A stretch of 45,621 bases of DNA from a virus: IMG/VR virus record IMGVR_UViG_3300045283_000065, positions 1-45,621 of that record, one strand, 5' to 3'. Within the stretch, counting starts at the first letter, position 1; the number at the start of each line of letters is the position of its first letter. Shown one piece after another: positions 15,662-23,150 of the stretch. A model generated the notes under the pieces. That model had not been told where the DNA came from. It saw nothing but the letters and a program-made list of their open reading frames with translations, and searched no databases. Both the position numbers and the translations under genes were made by a program.

Positions 15662-16998
15662 GCTATCCCTAATCTAGGATATTCGATCTTTTTGTTGAAG
15701 TAGTTTCCGGCGTATTTATCGTCAATGCCCATGGCAAGGTAGCGAAAGGCATCCGCAGCGTGGGAAGACCAGTCATGGACAGGTCGTCCCTGTAAAAGAG
15801 GCTGTTTAGTGTTTGGGTCGACGTGGTGTTTATCCACATTGGCTCGGTAGAGGGTGAGGGCCTCGACTCCTCGTGTGGTTTTGATCCCGTCGAACCAGCA
15901 CTTTGGGAGGAGCAGTCGTCCGGCGTTAATACCGTCCTCAATGCGGTGTTGAGGGACGACACGAGTGTTGTTGAGCCCAAGGCTCGAAAGAGTTTCCACG
16001 CGAGTCTTGCCCGTTCCAAGCTCCTTAGCCTGGGCATCGTGTGGTAGTAGGTGATATGCATATACGTAGTTTCGGGCACGAAGCTCGTTAACGTAATGTC
16101 CAAGGTCAGAGCCGCTTTGCTCGTAGTAGTCGATGAGGTGGATTTCCCGCCCAACCACCTGGGCAAACCAAATCGCCGTGGCGTCCTCGATTCCCAGGTC
16201 CCACGCGGTCCAAACGGGTGTAGACGGCTCATAAGGGACACCAGTGACCCTACCCTCCTCCTTGGCCGCTGTGATAAACTTGGCATAATAGGCTCCCTGG
16301 ATCGCCGCTTCAAAATTACACTCGTACTCCTGGGCGTACTGGTCCTCCGTCATGCTCTCCCGAGCACTTTCGAGTTCCTCGGGTTTGAAAAGCCCGGACT
16401 CCGATGCCTTCAGCATCATGGAGAACCAGTCGGATTTCCCCTGTGCGTCCACCCATGTTTGATAAAAGGCGTTATGTCCTCTTGGAGTTCCAATAATGAC
16501 GGCCCAGCCGTTATTGGAACTCAGTGTAGGCCTAACGACGAGGGGCCATACAGTGGGGTCCCAGTCCGCGAACTCGTCTGCGACAAGGCCGTGAAAGTGG
16601 TTTCCTCGGATGGCATCTGGATTATCGGCCCCGAATAGACGCAGCGAGACCCCATTACCAAAATCAACGCGGAGTTCACTTTCATTAATCGCAACCCCCA
16701 GACCAGCAAGCCTATTGCAAGCCGCGCGCACATAGTCCCAAGCCACCGACTTAGCTTGGTTGCGGTATGGGCCGACATAGGCAAATTTGGCTCCCGGGGA
16801 TGGGGGTTTGATGCACTTGCCATCGCGTTTCCTGTAATGGCCGATAGATGCGGTTTTGGCGTGATCTATGAGGTCGTTAATGGTCGCGACGGTCTTCCCC
16901 GCCGCCCGGTGGCATACGAGGCAGGAAAATCTCTGTGCTCGCTTGTGGAACTTTATGAATTGGGGTCTGGGACGGTAGCCGGTATCTAGCTCTTGCAT
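15658..16998 (-). CDS. terL: Terminase large subunit
   Basis: This 446-residue packaging motor has an N-terminal ATPase domain with a deviant Walker A (CHRAAGKTVATIND, residues about 29-42), a Walker B (GLVADEFADWDP) and a coupling segment (VIIGTPRGHNAF). The C-terminal RNase H-like nuclease has acidic residues in WTAWDLGIEDATA, and later ALTLYRANVDKHHVD and DWSSHAADAFRYLAMG, the latter a typical C-terminal Asp motif. It cuts and pumps phage DNA into the prohead at the portal. Length and motif order fit the terminases of short-tailed phages. Confidence 0.9.
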   Translation of the reverse strand: MQELDTGYRPRPQFIKFHKRAQRFSCLVCHRAAGKTVATINDLIDHAKTASIGHYRKRDGKCIKPPSPGAKFAYVGPYRNQAKSVAWDYVRAACNRLAGLGVAINESELRVDFGNGVSLRLFGADNPDAIRGNHFHGLVADEFADWDPTVWPLVVRPTLSSNNGWAVIIGTPRGHNAFYQTWVDAQGKSDWFSMMLKASESGLFKPEELESARESMTEDQYAQEYECNFEAAIQGAYYAKFITAAKEEGRVTGVPYEPSTPVWTAWDLGIEDATAIWFAQVVGREIHLIDYYEQSGSDLGHYVNELRARNYVYAYHLLPHDAQAKELGTGKTRVETLSSLGLNNTRVVPQHRIEDGINAGRLLLPKCWFDGIKTTRGVEALTLYRANVDKHHVDPNTKQPLLQGRPVHDWSSHAADAFRYLAMGIDDKYAGNYFNKKIEYPRLGIA

Positions 16999-17112
16999 TT
17001 AGTCTCTAAAGGTCTGGGCCCACATCCACGAACTGATCATGCCGCATGCGACTAGCCCGACAACTAGGCCGCACAACACGCCAATTGAAAACGCCTCGAA
17101 TATCCAATCCAT
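16999..17112 (-). CDS. Small single-pass membrane protein before terminase
   Basis: A 37-residue ORF with GGAGGGG six bases before ATG 17112 reads MDWIFEAFSIGVLCGLVVG... with one hydrophobic helix (residues about 8-30). Its stop overlaps nothing but is adjacent to the terminase ATG (1-base gap), so the two genes are translated together. Its role is unknown; the strong ribosome site makes it credible. Confidence 0.6.
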   Translation of the reverse strand: MDWIFEAFSIGVLCGLVVGLVACGMISSWMWAQTFRD

Positions 17113-17232
17113 ATCCCCTCCAATAATCCCCCCTCCGAGTGGTTAGTCCAGAGGGGGGGGTTCTTTCCTCCTGTACAGAAAAGACACAAGCAAATCACCG
17201 TTACCAAAAGTCGATTACTAAGTCAAGAAATT
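17113..17232 (-). promoter_or_regulatory. Intergenic region: candidate promoter and hairpin upstream of terminase block
   Basis: On the minus strand TTGACT (17226-17221), a 17-bp spacer and a weak TAACGG (17203-17198) could be a promoter for terminase. Downstream, an 8-bp stem CCCCCTC-type/GAGGGGGG closes a 15-base loop before the terminase-side ribosome site; it may also help to end fibre-gene transcripts. No gene is seen in the interval. Confidence 0.3.
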
Positions 17233-18768
17233 TTATGAGATGACATCCCCCTGTCCCTTGCCCGAGGCTGTCTGCCACGCTGCGAGGGAGGGATATTGAG
17301 CATTTGCCCACCAGAAGTTCACGGTTCCGCTCTGGATATGGTAAGTGTTGTTGTGGATGCTCACGGCGGGAGTAAACGTAGAATTGGTTCTTGCATTGAT
17401 TGGCGTGGTCTGTCCGTAGATGTCGGCACTCAACGTAAGCGTGTTGCGTGCGATTTCGCCAGTAAATGTACCCCCACCAGTGATGGAAATACCAACCGCG
17501 CCCTGATTGGGGTTCTGATAAAGCTGCCCAGTATAGACACGGTTATTGCTGACGAGGTTGTCGGTTACATCTAGGGCAGGGTTTCCTCCGGGGATTGAGA
17601 TACCAATCTCACCAAACCCGGTATAGCCGCCCCAGCAGTTATTCGCGGAGGTGCAATTCCTGATGCCGTTGCGTGTCCAATTCGGATCGCCGTTCGAGAA
17701 TAGCAGAAAGCCGCTATTGAAGTTGTCGTGCGCAAGGCAGTGGTCGATATAACAGTCTTGGCAGTTGTTATCGATGTCAAAGCCGATACGATCGACGCCT
17801 GGAGTCCACGGGCTGGGCTGGATGCGATAGGCCTCGCAGTTGCTAACGATTACCCCCCGGCAATCCGAGAGCAGGATGCCAGCGGGCCCACCACCCTCAT
17901 TGTAGAAGTTGGCTCCACAATCGTGGACGGTGCAGTTGGTGATACTTCCGGTCTGTATCCCGGTGAAGCCGATGCCGTTCCCCATGGGAGGATAGGCCAA
18001 TCCCGAGGCTAGCCCTACGGGACCTCCACCTATGTCCCAGACCTGGGTATTGGTAATCGTGACGTTCTTGATGGGGCCACCACCAAAGCCCCCAATGCCC
18101 TGGTCATCGGTGGACTTAGGACCGTTGAGACCGTGGACCTTGCAGCTAACAATCGTGATACCATCAAAACCGGCCCCTCCGGTCCCCTCCCACATGATGT
18201 TTGCCCCCCAATCGCCTTGCAGAGGCGCTCCAGGGAAGTCACCTACCGTGGCTGCGAACCAGGAGAAGCCACCAACATCGCAATTCTTGATGACGGTATT
18301 GAGGACGGGTTGACCGGTGAGGTTCTGCAACATGATCCCGGCGCGAGTTGTCTTTGTGCCACCGCGTACGATGACGTTGTCTATTGTACAATTGGACTCG
18401 CGAATAGTTACCGCCCCCAAGTCGGCCTTGCCTGCGGAGGTGATGGTCGCCGGGTTTAATGGGTCTTCTGACGTCAGTGTACAGTTCGCAGGCAGAATAA
18501 GGTTGGCTACGAAAGAGCCGGTTAGCTTTACGGTTGATCCTGCTGGGATGGTCGGAATGGGTCCGCTGTTGACGTGGATGACGTTGCCTGTTCCCCCGCC
18601 TCCAGCCGGGCCCGGAGGACCCGTAGGTCCAGTTGGACCTGGAGGGCCTGCTGGACCAGTAGGTCCCGGTATTCCTTGTGGTCCCGCTGCTCCTTTTGGT
18701 CCTGGGGTTCCGATGGATTGCACATATGCTTTGAGCGCGGTTATGAGCGCATCTGATAAAACTGTCAT
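17233..18768 (-). CDS. Tail fibre/spike: collagen-like stalk plus parallel beta-helix
   Basis: This 511-residue protein has a short N-terminal helix ([18 protein letters not shown]), then about twelve uninterrupted Gly-X-Y triplets (residues about 21-58, for example [14 protein letters not shown]), a GGGG hinge, and a long right-handed beta-helix of pectate-lyase type with repeated turns such as [12 protein letters not shown] and [10 protein letters not shown], ending near residue 490. Beta-helix fibres often bind or degrade polysaccharide. The collagen-like stalk would trimerise. It overlaps the small membrane gene before it by 4 bp and lies just ahead of terminase, far from the main fibre block. 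Confidence 0.8.
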   Translation of the reverse strand: MTVLSDALITALKAYVQSIGTPGPKGAAGPQGIPGPTGPAGPPGPTGPTGPPGPAGGGGTGNVIHVNSGPIPTIPAGSTVKLTGSFVANLILPANCTLTSEDPLNPATITSAGKADLGAVTIRESNCTIDNVIVRGGTKTTRAGIMLQNLTGQPVLNTVIKNCDVGGFSWFAATVGDFPGAPLQGDWGANIMWEGTGGAGFDGITIVSCKVHGLNGPKSTDDQGIGGFGGGPIKNVTITNTQVWDIGGGPVGLASGLAYPPMGNGIGFTGIQTGSITNCTVHDCGANFYNEGGGPAGILLSDCRGVIVSNCEAYRIQPSPWTPGVDRIGFDIDNNCQDCYIDHCLAHDNFNSGFLLFSNGDPNWTRNGIRNCTSANNCWGGYTGFGEIGISIPGGNPALDVTDNLVSNNRVYTGQLYQNPNQGAVGISITGGGTFTGEIARNTLTLSADIYGQTTPINARTNSTFTPAVSIHNNTYHIQSGTVNFWWANAQYPSLAAWQTASGKGQGDVIS

Positions 18769-19004
18769 TCCACCTCGGGTATTAGGTCAATCTCTTCATC
18801 CAAAAAGTCTGCGCCCTCCTTGGCCGCGTTATTGGGGTTGGGCCAATAAGAGCGTTTCTCAATAATCCCCACCCTTATATTCATGCGGTGGTTCCTCTCT
18901 TCCAGGCGGTCAAGACGGACCTGGACCGATCTTTCAAAGCGCCAATTCGCATAATACATGCCGCATATGCCGAGTACTATGCAGATGAGTGCAAGCAGCA
19001 TCAT
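18765..19004 (-). CDS. Small membrane protein with acidic C-terminus
   Basis: This 79-residue protein has an N-terminal transmembrane helix ([18 protein letters not shown]) and a charged soluble tail with a coiled-coil-like part ([15 protein letters not shown]) and an acidic end ([10 protein letters not shown]). The start overlaps the upstream stop. It could be an inner-membrane lysis accessory or fibre-linked protein; no family is recognised. Confidence 0.6.
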   Translation of the reverse strand: MMLLALICIVLGICGMYYANWRFERSVQVRLDRLEERNHRMNIRVGIIEKRSYWPNPNNAAKEGADFLDEEIDLIPEVE

Positions 19005-19195
19005 TTAAGCCTCGCCCTGGCCTTCTTGATGATATCGGTGGCTTGGGCCGGGGTCAGACTCTTGCCCCGCTGTTGGGAAGCCCGGGAGATTGCATTGCGG
19101 GCGTGCGACTTGTCCTCAATCGGATATTTCCTCGCCCCCGGCTCGGCAAATTCCCTGGTGGGAATCTTGCTACGCGCCCTCGCTGTCAGCTTCAT
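19001..19195 (-). CDS. Small DUF6582-like phage protein
   Basis: The start is set at ATG 19195 because GGAGG lies five bases before it; a longer reading to 19267 lacks a site. The 64 residues read MKLTARARSKIPTREFA... PGARKYPIEDKSHARNAIS, the pattern of DUF6582-type proteins ('KARN.LP...FA.P..R.YPI.D..HARNA..R'). Function is unknown; homologs often sit near head or packaging genes. Confidence 0.75.
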   Translation of the reverse strand: MKLTARARSKIPTREFAEPGARKYPIEDKSHARNAISRASQQRGKSLTPAQATDIIKKARARLK

Positions 19196-19331
19196 GACGC
19201 CTCCATCAAATAAATTGAAATCCAAAATCCCAATCCCAAAAAATTGGAAAACCGGGATTGGATACACGGGGACCTAGTCCAAATCTGACGTAGGCCTTCT
19301 GCTCAGGAAAAGGTACCCCCGTACCCTCTTT

Positions 19332-19622
19332 CTACCTAGGTAAGTTCACTATCCCGCCATACACGGGATCATTCCTTATTGCCTTAATAAGTCTAGCGTA
19401 CTGACGCCTTGGCGCTGATGGTTTGGGTACTCTTGGCCCACGCTCGGACGCAGCTCGCATGTCCACCCCATGAAGACGCATGTGTGATGCGTGATCCATC
19501 AGGCATAGGTTAGTGGGATCGTCGTTGCTGTGATCCCCGTCGATATGGTGCACGTCAAATCCCTTGGGTATCTCAGCCCATTCAGGATTGGCCGCCAAGA
19601 ACGCCGCTCTATGTTTGCTCAT
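19332..19622 (-). CDS. HNH endonuclease
   Basis: This 96-residue protein has a compact HNH_3-like core: FDVHHIDGDHSNDDPTNLCL followed by MDHASHMRLHG. His-His and the Asn and His residues of the core are present. Phages often carry such an enzyme near terminase, where it aids packaging cleavage, or as a free-standing homing nuclease. It stands alone, 220 bp from its upstream neighbour, with only a weak AGG site. Confidence 0.75.
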   Translation of the reverse strand: MSKHRAAFLAANPEWAEIPKGFDVHHIDGDHSNDDPTNLCLMDHASHMRLHGVDMRAASERGPRVPKPSAPRRQYARLIKAIRNDPVYGGIVNLPR

Positions 19623-19842
19623 TACAACCTATTTACAACTCATAACCCGTGTTTTGGGGCACCGAACATAACGTGAACAACTAACGCGTGTATTCCCATG
19701 CGCTTCCCATACTCATGGGCTGTACCCATAACACTAGTGATATCAATGTGTTAGTACAGTGGACCTGGAGTGCAGCTATCTCCAGTACCATAGCGCAGGG
19801 TCTACCCATCGCCACAGCCTGCGTACCCTCACAGCACTGAGA
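19623..19842. other. Gene-free interval with inverted repeats
   Basis: No gene is seen. It contains CTGGAG-N9-CTCCAG (19765-19786 region), CCCATG...CATGGG (near 19694-19720), and TAACAC-N13-GTGTTA flanked by GTAC on both sides (near 19722-19757). These could be operators or transcript hairpins controlling the HNH gene or the late block. No clear sigma70 promoter was found. Confidence 0.4.
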
Positions 19843-20031
19843 TCAGCTGCGTACAGCCGGGGTAAATCCACTGTTTCCCACATTGTTTGCCCTCAACTGT
19901 AGCGCCGCGCGCGTGGCTTTATCCCTAATCCAGGCATAAACATGCTCATCGAGCGTCTCATTCCACAGGCGCTGCCACTCCTCGTCATCTGTCACAGGTG
20001 TTAGCTTGTCCTTTTCCCAGTTATTCATCAT
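19843..20031 (-). CDS. Small hypothetical protein
   Basis: This 62-residue protein, MMNNWEKDKLTPVTDDEEW..., is helical and Trp-rich with a basic C-terminal half. It overlaps the upstream gene by 11 bp. Start could be the second Met (20028). Its place in the packaging region makes a small-terminase accessory role possible, but no motif supports this. Confidence 0.5.
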   Translation of the reverse strand: MMNNWEKDKLTPVTDDEEWQRLWNETLDEHVYAWIRDKATRAALQLRANNVGNSGFTPAVRS

Positions 20032-20281
20032 CCTCGGCCCTCGGTACTCCAGTCACTATCACCCCTATTGGACCTAATTCATCATCTTGTCCTATGGATT
20101 GTGGGACTTTCCCCTCTAATCTGTCCGCCATTTCTTTAAAAGCACTTACATCGCCGTCCATTGCCTTCATTGCAATAGCATATACTAGTTTATCCATTAA
20201 ATCGGGGTGATTTCCGGTAGGATCGAACAGCCTGTTGAATGCTGCTCTTACCTTCCTTTTATCCGCCTTGCGCTCTTGCAT
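20021..20281 (-). CDS. Hypothetical protein, possible terminase small subunit-like
   Basis: This 86-residue helical protein contains a segment like the C-terminal half of small-terminase/DUF5681 proteins (DLMDKLVYAIAMKAMDGDVSAF, then DRLEGKVPQSIG). Such proteins bind the packaging start site. It lacks a clear HTH, so the call is weak. AGGTAG precedes its ATG. It is the only small-terminase candidate in the window. Confidence 0.45.
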   Translation of the reverse strand: MQERKADKRKVRAAFNRLFDPTGNHPDLMDKLVYAIAMKAMDGDVSAFKEMADRLEGKVPQSIGQDDELGPIGVIVTGVPRAEDDE

Positions 20282-20301
20282 CTAACTACCTGATATCGTT
20301 A

Positions 20302-20460
20302 CTATTCTTCATGTTGCTCCTGGGCAACACCTTTGGCCTTTTCCACTCTTGCCCTCAATGCGGTCTCTAGCCTGATATGCATGAGCTTATCCAGGCCGTC
20401 TATCTGCTCTGGTGTGGCTGTGTCCAGCCATGCCTGGATTGCCTTGGTCAGCTTATTCAC
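20302..20460 (-). CDS. Small helical protein, GTG start
   Basis: A 52-residue ORF starts with GTG at 20460, overlapping the previous stop as GTGA. It reads VNKLTKAIQAWLDTATP... and is helical and charged throughout. It lies between two small genes in the same direction. No family is recognised. Coupling makes expression likely. Confidence 0.5.
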   Translation of the reverse strand: MNKLTKAIQAWLDTATPEQIDGLDKLMHIRLETALRARVEKAKGVAQEQHEE

Positions 20461-20558
20461 TTTGGCTTCCGCACCGGGCCGAATGACGGCGCCTCTCCAC
20501 CCTGGTGGACGATCCTCGAGGTATCTTCACAGTTCTTTGGGGTCAGCTTGATGTTCAT
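20457..20558 (-). CDS. Very small protein at the head of the late operon
   Basis: A 33-residue ORF, MNIKLTPKNCEDTSRIVHQG..., has AAAGGG nine bases before ATG 20558 and is followed by a coupled gene. It is the first minus-strand gene after promoter region P1, where transcription diverges. Function is unknown. Confidence 0.45.
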   Translation of the reverse strand: MNIKLTPKNCEDTSRIVHQGGEAPSFGPVRKPK

Positions 20559-20576
20559 AATTATTTTCCCTTTCAT

Positions 20577-20616
20577 CAAATTATTTGTTGACAAGCTATT
20601 TGATATGTGAGACTAT
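20577..20616 (+). promoter_or_regulatory. Early promoter P1 with palindromic operator
   Basis: TTGACA (20588-20593), a 17-bp spacer and GACTAT (20611-20616) form a sigma70-type promoter for the gene at 20644. The 11-bp palindrome CAAATTATTTG (20577-20587) touches the -35 and a related CAAGCTATTTG lies at 20592-20602. P2 has the same arrangement; P3 has the same palindrome on the other strand orientation. Confidence 0.75.
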
Positions 20617-20643
20617 CAATCATCGGAACAAGAGGAGAGGGAT

Positions 20644-20811
20644 ATGCCCCTAAGAGAATATCCTAATTACCGCATCGCAAGCGATGGCAAACCGATTCCA
20701 ACCTATACCGTGGTTGAGAAGCGGACTAACGAAAACATCAGCCATCATGAAACCGCGCTTGAAGCGCGAACTGCGGCACGACGCTATCAGGCCGCTGACG
20801 ACCGCCGCTAA
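20644..20811 (+). CDS. Small early protein (55 residues)
   Basis: ATG follows GGAGAGGGAT. The product, MPLREYPNYRIASDGKPIP..., is basic with an Ala/Arg-rich C-terminus. It is the only gene clearly served by P1 and ends exactly where a convergent minus gene ends (20811/20812). Function is unknown; such single-gene early transcripts often encode host-takeover factors. Confidence 0.6.
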   Translation: MPLREYPNYRIASDGKPIPTYTVVEKRTNENISHHETALEARTAARRYQAADDRR

Positions 20812-20979
20812 TCATCTAATCGGGCCAGTCATGCCCTTGTTGCTCTCGCCCTTTTCCTCTGATTGCTGCTTGCCCTGACTGATATCTGTCCCCTGCGTTA
20901 CCCGCCCGGGATTGCCAGACGCAGGCGCGTCCTTGTGAGGGTTGTTGTGGTACGGGCCCTCATCCTTACCCTTTGCCAT
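20812..20979 (-). CDS. Small hydrophilic protein (55 residues)
   Basis: This ORF starts at ATG 20979, overlapping the upstream stop TAA by one base, and reads MAKGKDEGPYHNNPHKDAP... It is Gly/Lys/Asn-rich and probably disordered. No family is recognised. It ends one base from the convergent early gene. Confidence 0.5.
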   Translation of the reverse strand: MAKGKDEGPYHNNPHKDAPASGNPGRVTQGTDISQGKQQSEEKGESNKGMTGPIR

Positions 20980-21179
20980 TATTTATGCCCCTTGTGTGGG
21001 AGGCCCTTCACGTGGACGGGCTCAACATCCTTCACATAAGCGGGCTCATAAGCATCGGATTTAGGTTCGGCTTTGACCGGCTCGGGGTATAGCTTGTCTT
21101 CAAGCTCCTTTGTAACCTGTGCATCCAGGGTCCTGTGAGCATATTCCTGGAGCACGACTTGCAGTGCCTTCTTATCCAT
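20979..21179 (-). CDS. Small Lys/Glu-rich protein (66 residues)
   Basis: Start set at ATG 21179 (MDKKALQVVLQEYAHRTLD) because AAAGG precedes it; the longer reading runs into promoter P2. A helical N-terminal half is followed by a Pro/Val/Glu-rich tail (PVKAEPKSDAYEPAYVKDV). It diverges from P2, so the repeat region there may also drive this minus transcript. Confidence 0.6.
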   Translation of the reverse strand: MDKKALQVVLQEYAHRTLDAQVTKELEDKLYPEPVKAEPKSDAYEPAYVKDVEPVHVKGLPHKGHK

Positions 21180-21197
21180 ATTTATTTTTCCTTTTAT

Positions 21198-21237
21198 CAA
21201 ATTATTTGTTGACATGCTATTTGATGGGTGCTAGTCT
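21198..21237 (+). promoter_or_regulatory. Early promoter P2 with palindromic operator
   Basis: TTGACA (21209-21214), 17-bp spacer and TAGTCT (21232-21237). CAAATTATTTG is at 21198-21208 and CATGCTATTTG at 21213-21223. The roughly 40 bp here are a near copy of P1, including the A/T-rich leader to its left. It drives the operon beginning at 21265. Confidence 0.75.
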
Positions 21238-21264
21238 CTGATTATCGAAACAAGGGGGACTGAC

Positions 21265-21444
21265 ATGGATACCTACAAAATCAAACTTCTCGCAAGCAAG
21301 GCCGGATCAATCGGAACCAAGTACAACATAGTCAGACACTACACGATTGAAGCGATTGACCAAAAGGAGGCGGAGGACAGGGCGCGAGAACTTGCTTATG
21401 CAGAGGGGCTTGAACATACCCTCATCGTGTCGCCGCGCGACTAA
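21265..21444 (+). CDS. Small early protein (59 residues)
   Basis: This is the first gene after P2; CAAGGGGGAC precedes its ATG. MDTYKIKLLASKAGSIGTKY... has an alpha/beta pattern and an acidic helix (AIDQKEAEDRARELAYAEG). No family is recognised. It is followed by the recurring leader word TAATCATCGGATCG. Confidence 0.6.
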   Translation: MDTYKIKLLASKAGSIGTKYNIVRHYTIEAIDQKEAEDRARELAYAEGLEHTLIVSPRD

Positions 21445-21473
21445 TCATCGGATCGAAACAAGGGGAGACGGAA

Positions 21474-21635
21474 ATGTACACAATCCTTACCGAGGACCAG
21501 ATTGAACGCCTAGTTGAACGCGCAATGAATAAACTGGATGCGCGTTTGATGGGCGGCACACTAAGCCAGGCCGACTACGATCACGAAGTCATGATCCTAG
21601 ATAAGTGGGCACAGCAACAATACGACGCACGCTAA
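21474..21635 (+). CDS. Small helical early protein (53 residues)
   Basis: AAGGGGAGACGGAA precedes ATG. MYTILTEDQIERLVERAMNK... is amphipathic helical with a short loop, ending WAQQQYDAR. It is preceded and followed by the leader word TAATCATCGGATCG. No family is recognised. Confidence 0.6.
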   Translation: MYTILTEDQIERLVERAMNKLDARLMGGTLSQADYDHEVMILDKWAQQQYDAR

Positions 21636-21655
21636 TCATCGGATCGGGGGATCAC

Positions 21656-21901
21656 ATGACATACCTAATCGACTACTTCCAGGAGCGAATGGAAGCCGGA
21701 CGCGCAAATGCCAAACGGGATCGGGATCGCGGCGGGAGTGCAGTTAAAGTATTTGCTACCTCTGCCGCACTCTATCGCACTCGCGCGCCGCTTACCGAGG
21801 AAGATATCTATAACCAACGGCTGCACGAAACGCACCTGGATTGCTACGCGGCGGTAGAATTTACCCTGTTCTCAAACGAATGGGAGGGGTTGGGGTCATG
21901 A
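21656..21901 (+). CDS. Small early protein (81 residues)
   Basis: ATG 21656 follows a GGGGG run and CATCGGATCG leader. MTYLIDYFQERMEAGRANAK... is helical and basic in its first half, acidic in its second. It overlaps the next gene as ATGA. No family is recognised. Confidence 0.6.
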   Translation: MTYLIDYFQERMEAGRANAKRDRDRGGSAVKVFATSAALYRTRAPLTEEDIYNQRLHETHLDCYAAVEFTLFSNEWEGLGS

Positions 21902-22005
21902 GAGCAATAGCAGAGACATTCCTGACTTGGAACATCATAGCCGGGGCACTATCCGGTCCTGGTATCGCTATAGCTAAGATTACACTCGCAATGATGGGAG
22001 GCTGA
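21898..22005 (+). CDS. Very small membrane protein (35 residues)
   Basis: Start overlaps the previous stop (TCATGA). MRAIAETFLTWNIIAGALSG... contains one hydrophobic helix and ends in MMGG just before the next ribosome site GGGAGG. It may be a host-membrane effector. Confidence 0.45.
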   Translation: MRAIAETFLTWNIIAGALSGPGIAIAKITLAMMGG

Positions 22006-22006
22006 T

Positions 22007-22102
22007 ATGCTTTGGCCAATCTTCGTAATGACCGCAATCCCTCTCGGCATTGGCCTTTTGTTGGCCAGCGTGGAGATATACCTAGAAGTAAGGGGAGGCT
22101 GA
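22007..22102 (+). CDS. Very small membrane protein (31 residues)
   Basis: GGGAGGCTGAT leads to ATG 22007. MLWPIFVMTAIPLGIGLLL... is one transmembrane helix followed by a short charged tail (SVEIYLEVRGG). It is coupled to neighbours through identical GGAGGCTGATATG junctions on both sides. Confidence 0.5.
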   Translation: MLWPIFVMTAIPLGIGLLLASVEIYLEVRGG

Positions 22103-22103
22103 T

Positions 22104-22352
22104 ATGAAAGCCATTCGAACTAGATACATCGGACCGTCAAATACCAAGCCGTCGCGCATAGTCGCGGAAACGGGCGAACACGGGCAAAGGATTATGACAA
22201 GCTATTCTAGCGACCTAGACGCCAATAAAGCACACGCCCAAATAGCGCGCGCACTTGCTGATAAGTTTGGCTGGAAAGGCGAACTAGTCGGCGGCGGGTT
22301 CCCGGATGGAACCATGGTTTGGGTGTTCGCCGACTCACCGGATAAGGCTTAG
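22104..22352 (+). CDS. Conserved small phage protein (82 residues)
   Basis: This protein, MKAIRTRYIGPSNTKPSRIV... ending MVWVFADSPDKA, follows the framework of a common small phage/plasmid family (a 'KAI..(K/R)Y.GPTN...' start and a closing 'VFVFA' strand). The structure is probably beta-rich with one helix (HAQIARALADKFGW). Function is unknown. Confidence 0.65.
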   Translation: MKAIRTRYIGPSNTKPSRIVAETGEHGQRIMTSYSSDLDANKAHAQIARALADKFGWKGELVGGGFPDGTMVWVFADSPDKA

Positions 22353-22355
22353 CAA

Positions 22356-22562
22356 ATGTCTGACATCCTATCGTTCTGCCTCGAAACACTAACAGAGCGT
22401 CCCTACAACATGGATAGTGGTGACCTAATCGAGGAGAGATGCAGACTACTACGCAGATTGTCGGCGGATCGGCCCATGAACTCGGGCAAGGCCGCACTCA
22501 TAAAAGCAGTCATCGACTATCTTAACTACCATATCGAGGATCAATGGGAGGCAAGCAAATGA
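22356..22562 (+). CDS. Small helical hypothetical protein (68 residues)
   Basis: MSDILSFCLETLTERPYNMD... is helical; it overlaps the next gene by 4 bp (ATGA). Its only ribosome-site candidate is weak and the gene is probably translated after its upstream neighbour. No family is recognised. Confidence 0.55.
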   Translation: MSDILSFCLETLTERPYNMDSGDLIEERCRLLRRLSADRPMNSGKAALIKAVIDYLNYHIEDQWEASK

Positions 22563-22864
22563 GCGAGCATACACCGGGGCCGTGGCAAGTTGACTATGAG
22601 TTGCTTGCCACATTTGAAAACGATGGGCGCACCGAGGAGCTAATCGAAATTGTAGGGGACAGTCGCGGTAATACCCCATGTTACGCCACTAGTAAGGTGG
22701 ATGCCCGCCTAATCGCAGCCGCACCCGACATGCTGGCGGCGCTGAAGGAGCTTGACGACACGGTGAACGAACCTAACGACCATAAGGACGGATGGGAGGC
22801 CGCGCTAGAACGCGCATCAAATAAAGCCCGCGCAGCCATCGCTAAAGCGGAGGGCAAGTCATGA
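22559..22864 (+). CDS. HTPGPW-family phage protein (101 residues)
   Basis: Start at ATG 22559 follows GGGAGGCAAGCAA. The product MSEHTPGPWQVDYELLA... with DARLIAAAPDMLAALKELD is a very common phage/prophage family of unknown function, often near recombination genes. The C-terminal helix is charged. It is coupled to the next gene by ATGA. Confidence 0.75.
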   Translation: MSEHTPGPWQVDYELLATFENDGRTEELIEIVGDSRGNTPCYATSKVDARLIAAAPDMLAALKELDDTVNEPNDHKDGWEAALERASNKARAAIAKAEGKS

Positions 22865-23040
22865 AACCGAAGAAAATTATAACCCGATATGATCCTCCGC
22901 CAATTCCAACGCGGAGGTATGACTGGCGGGCCTACCTGCAAGAATGGGACATTGATGACCCCATTGGCTTTGGCAACACCGAGGCAGAAGCCCTTGCCGA
23001 TCTGCGGGAGCAACTAGACGAGAAAGCGGAGAAGGGATAA
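22861..23040 (+). CDS. Small phage protein with YDPPPIP motif (59 residues)
   Basis: MKPKKIITRYDPPPIPTRRYD... then DWRAYLQEWDIDDPIGFGNT and an EAEALADL helix match a recurring small phage family; function is unknown. It ends the P2 operon and its stop lies within the first copy of a 24-bp direct repeat. Confidence 0.65.
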   Translation: MKPKKIITRYDPPPIPTRRYDWRAYLQEWDIDDPIGFGNTEAEALADLREQLDEKAEKG

Positions 23041-23150
23041 CACAATTCGACCACAATCAGTCATCCACGCCGCCGACAACCACAAAGAGCAACCACTCCA
23101 AAAACATCAAGAACCATTCCATAAGAATAACACAATTCGAACACAATCAG
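23037..23150. repeat. Pair of 24-bp direct repeats flanking an A/C-rich segment
   Basis: ATAACACAATTCGA-C/A-CACAATCAG occurs at 23037-23060 and 23127-23150, with one mismatch and 90 bp spacing. The segment between is poor in G and T on the plus strand. It lies between two convergent genes. It could be a replication or recombination site or a transcript end. No inverted symmetry was found. Confidence 0.6.

Noticed and set aside
15830-15838. Perfect DnaA box TTATCCACA
   Set aside because: Single copy inside terminase; one such 9-mer can occur by chance in 45 kb. No cluster was seen.
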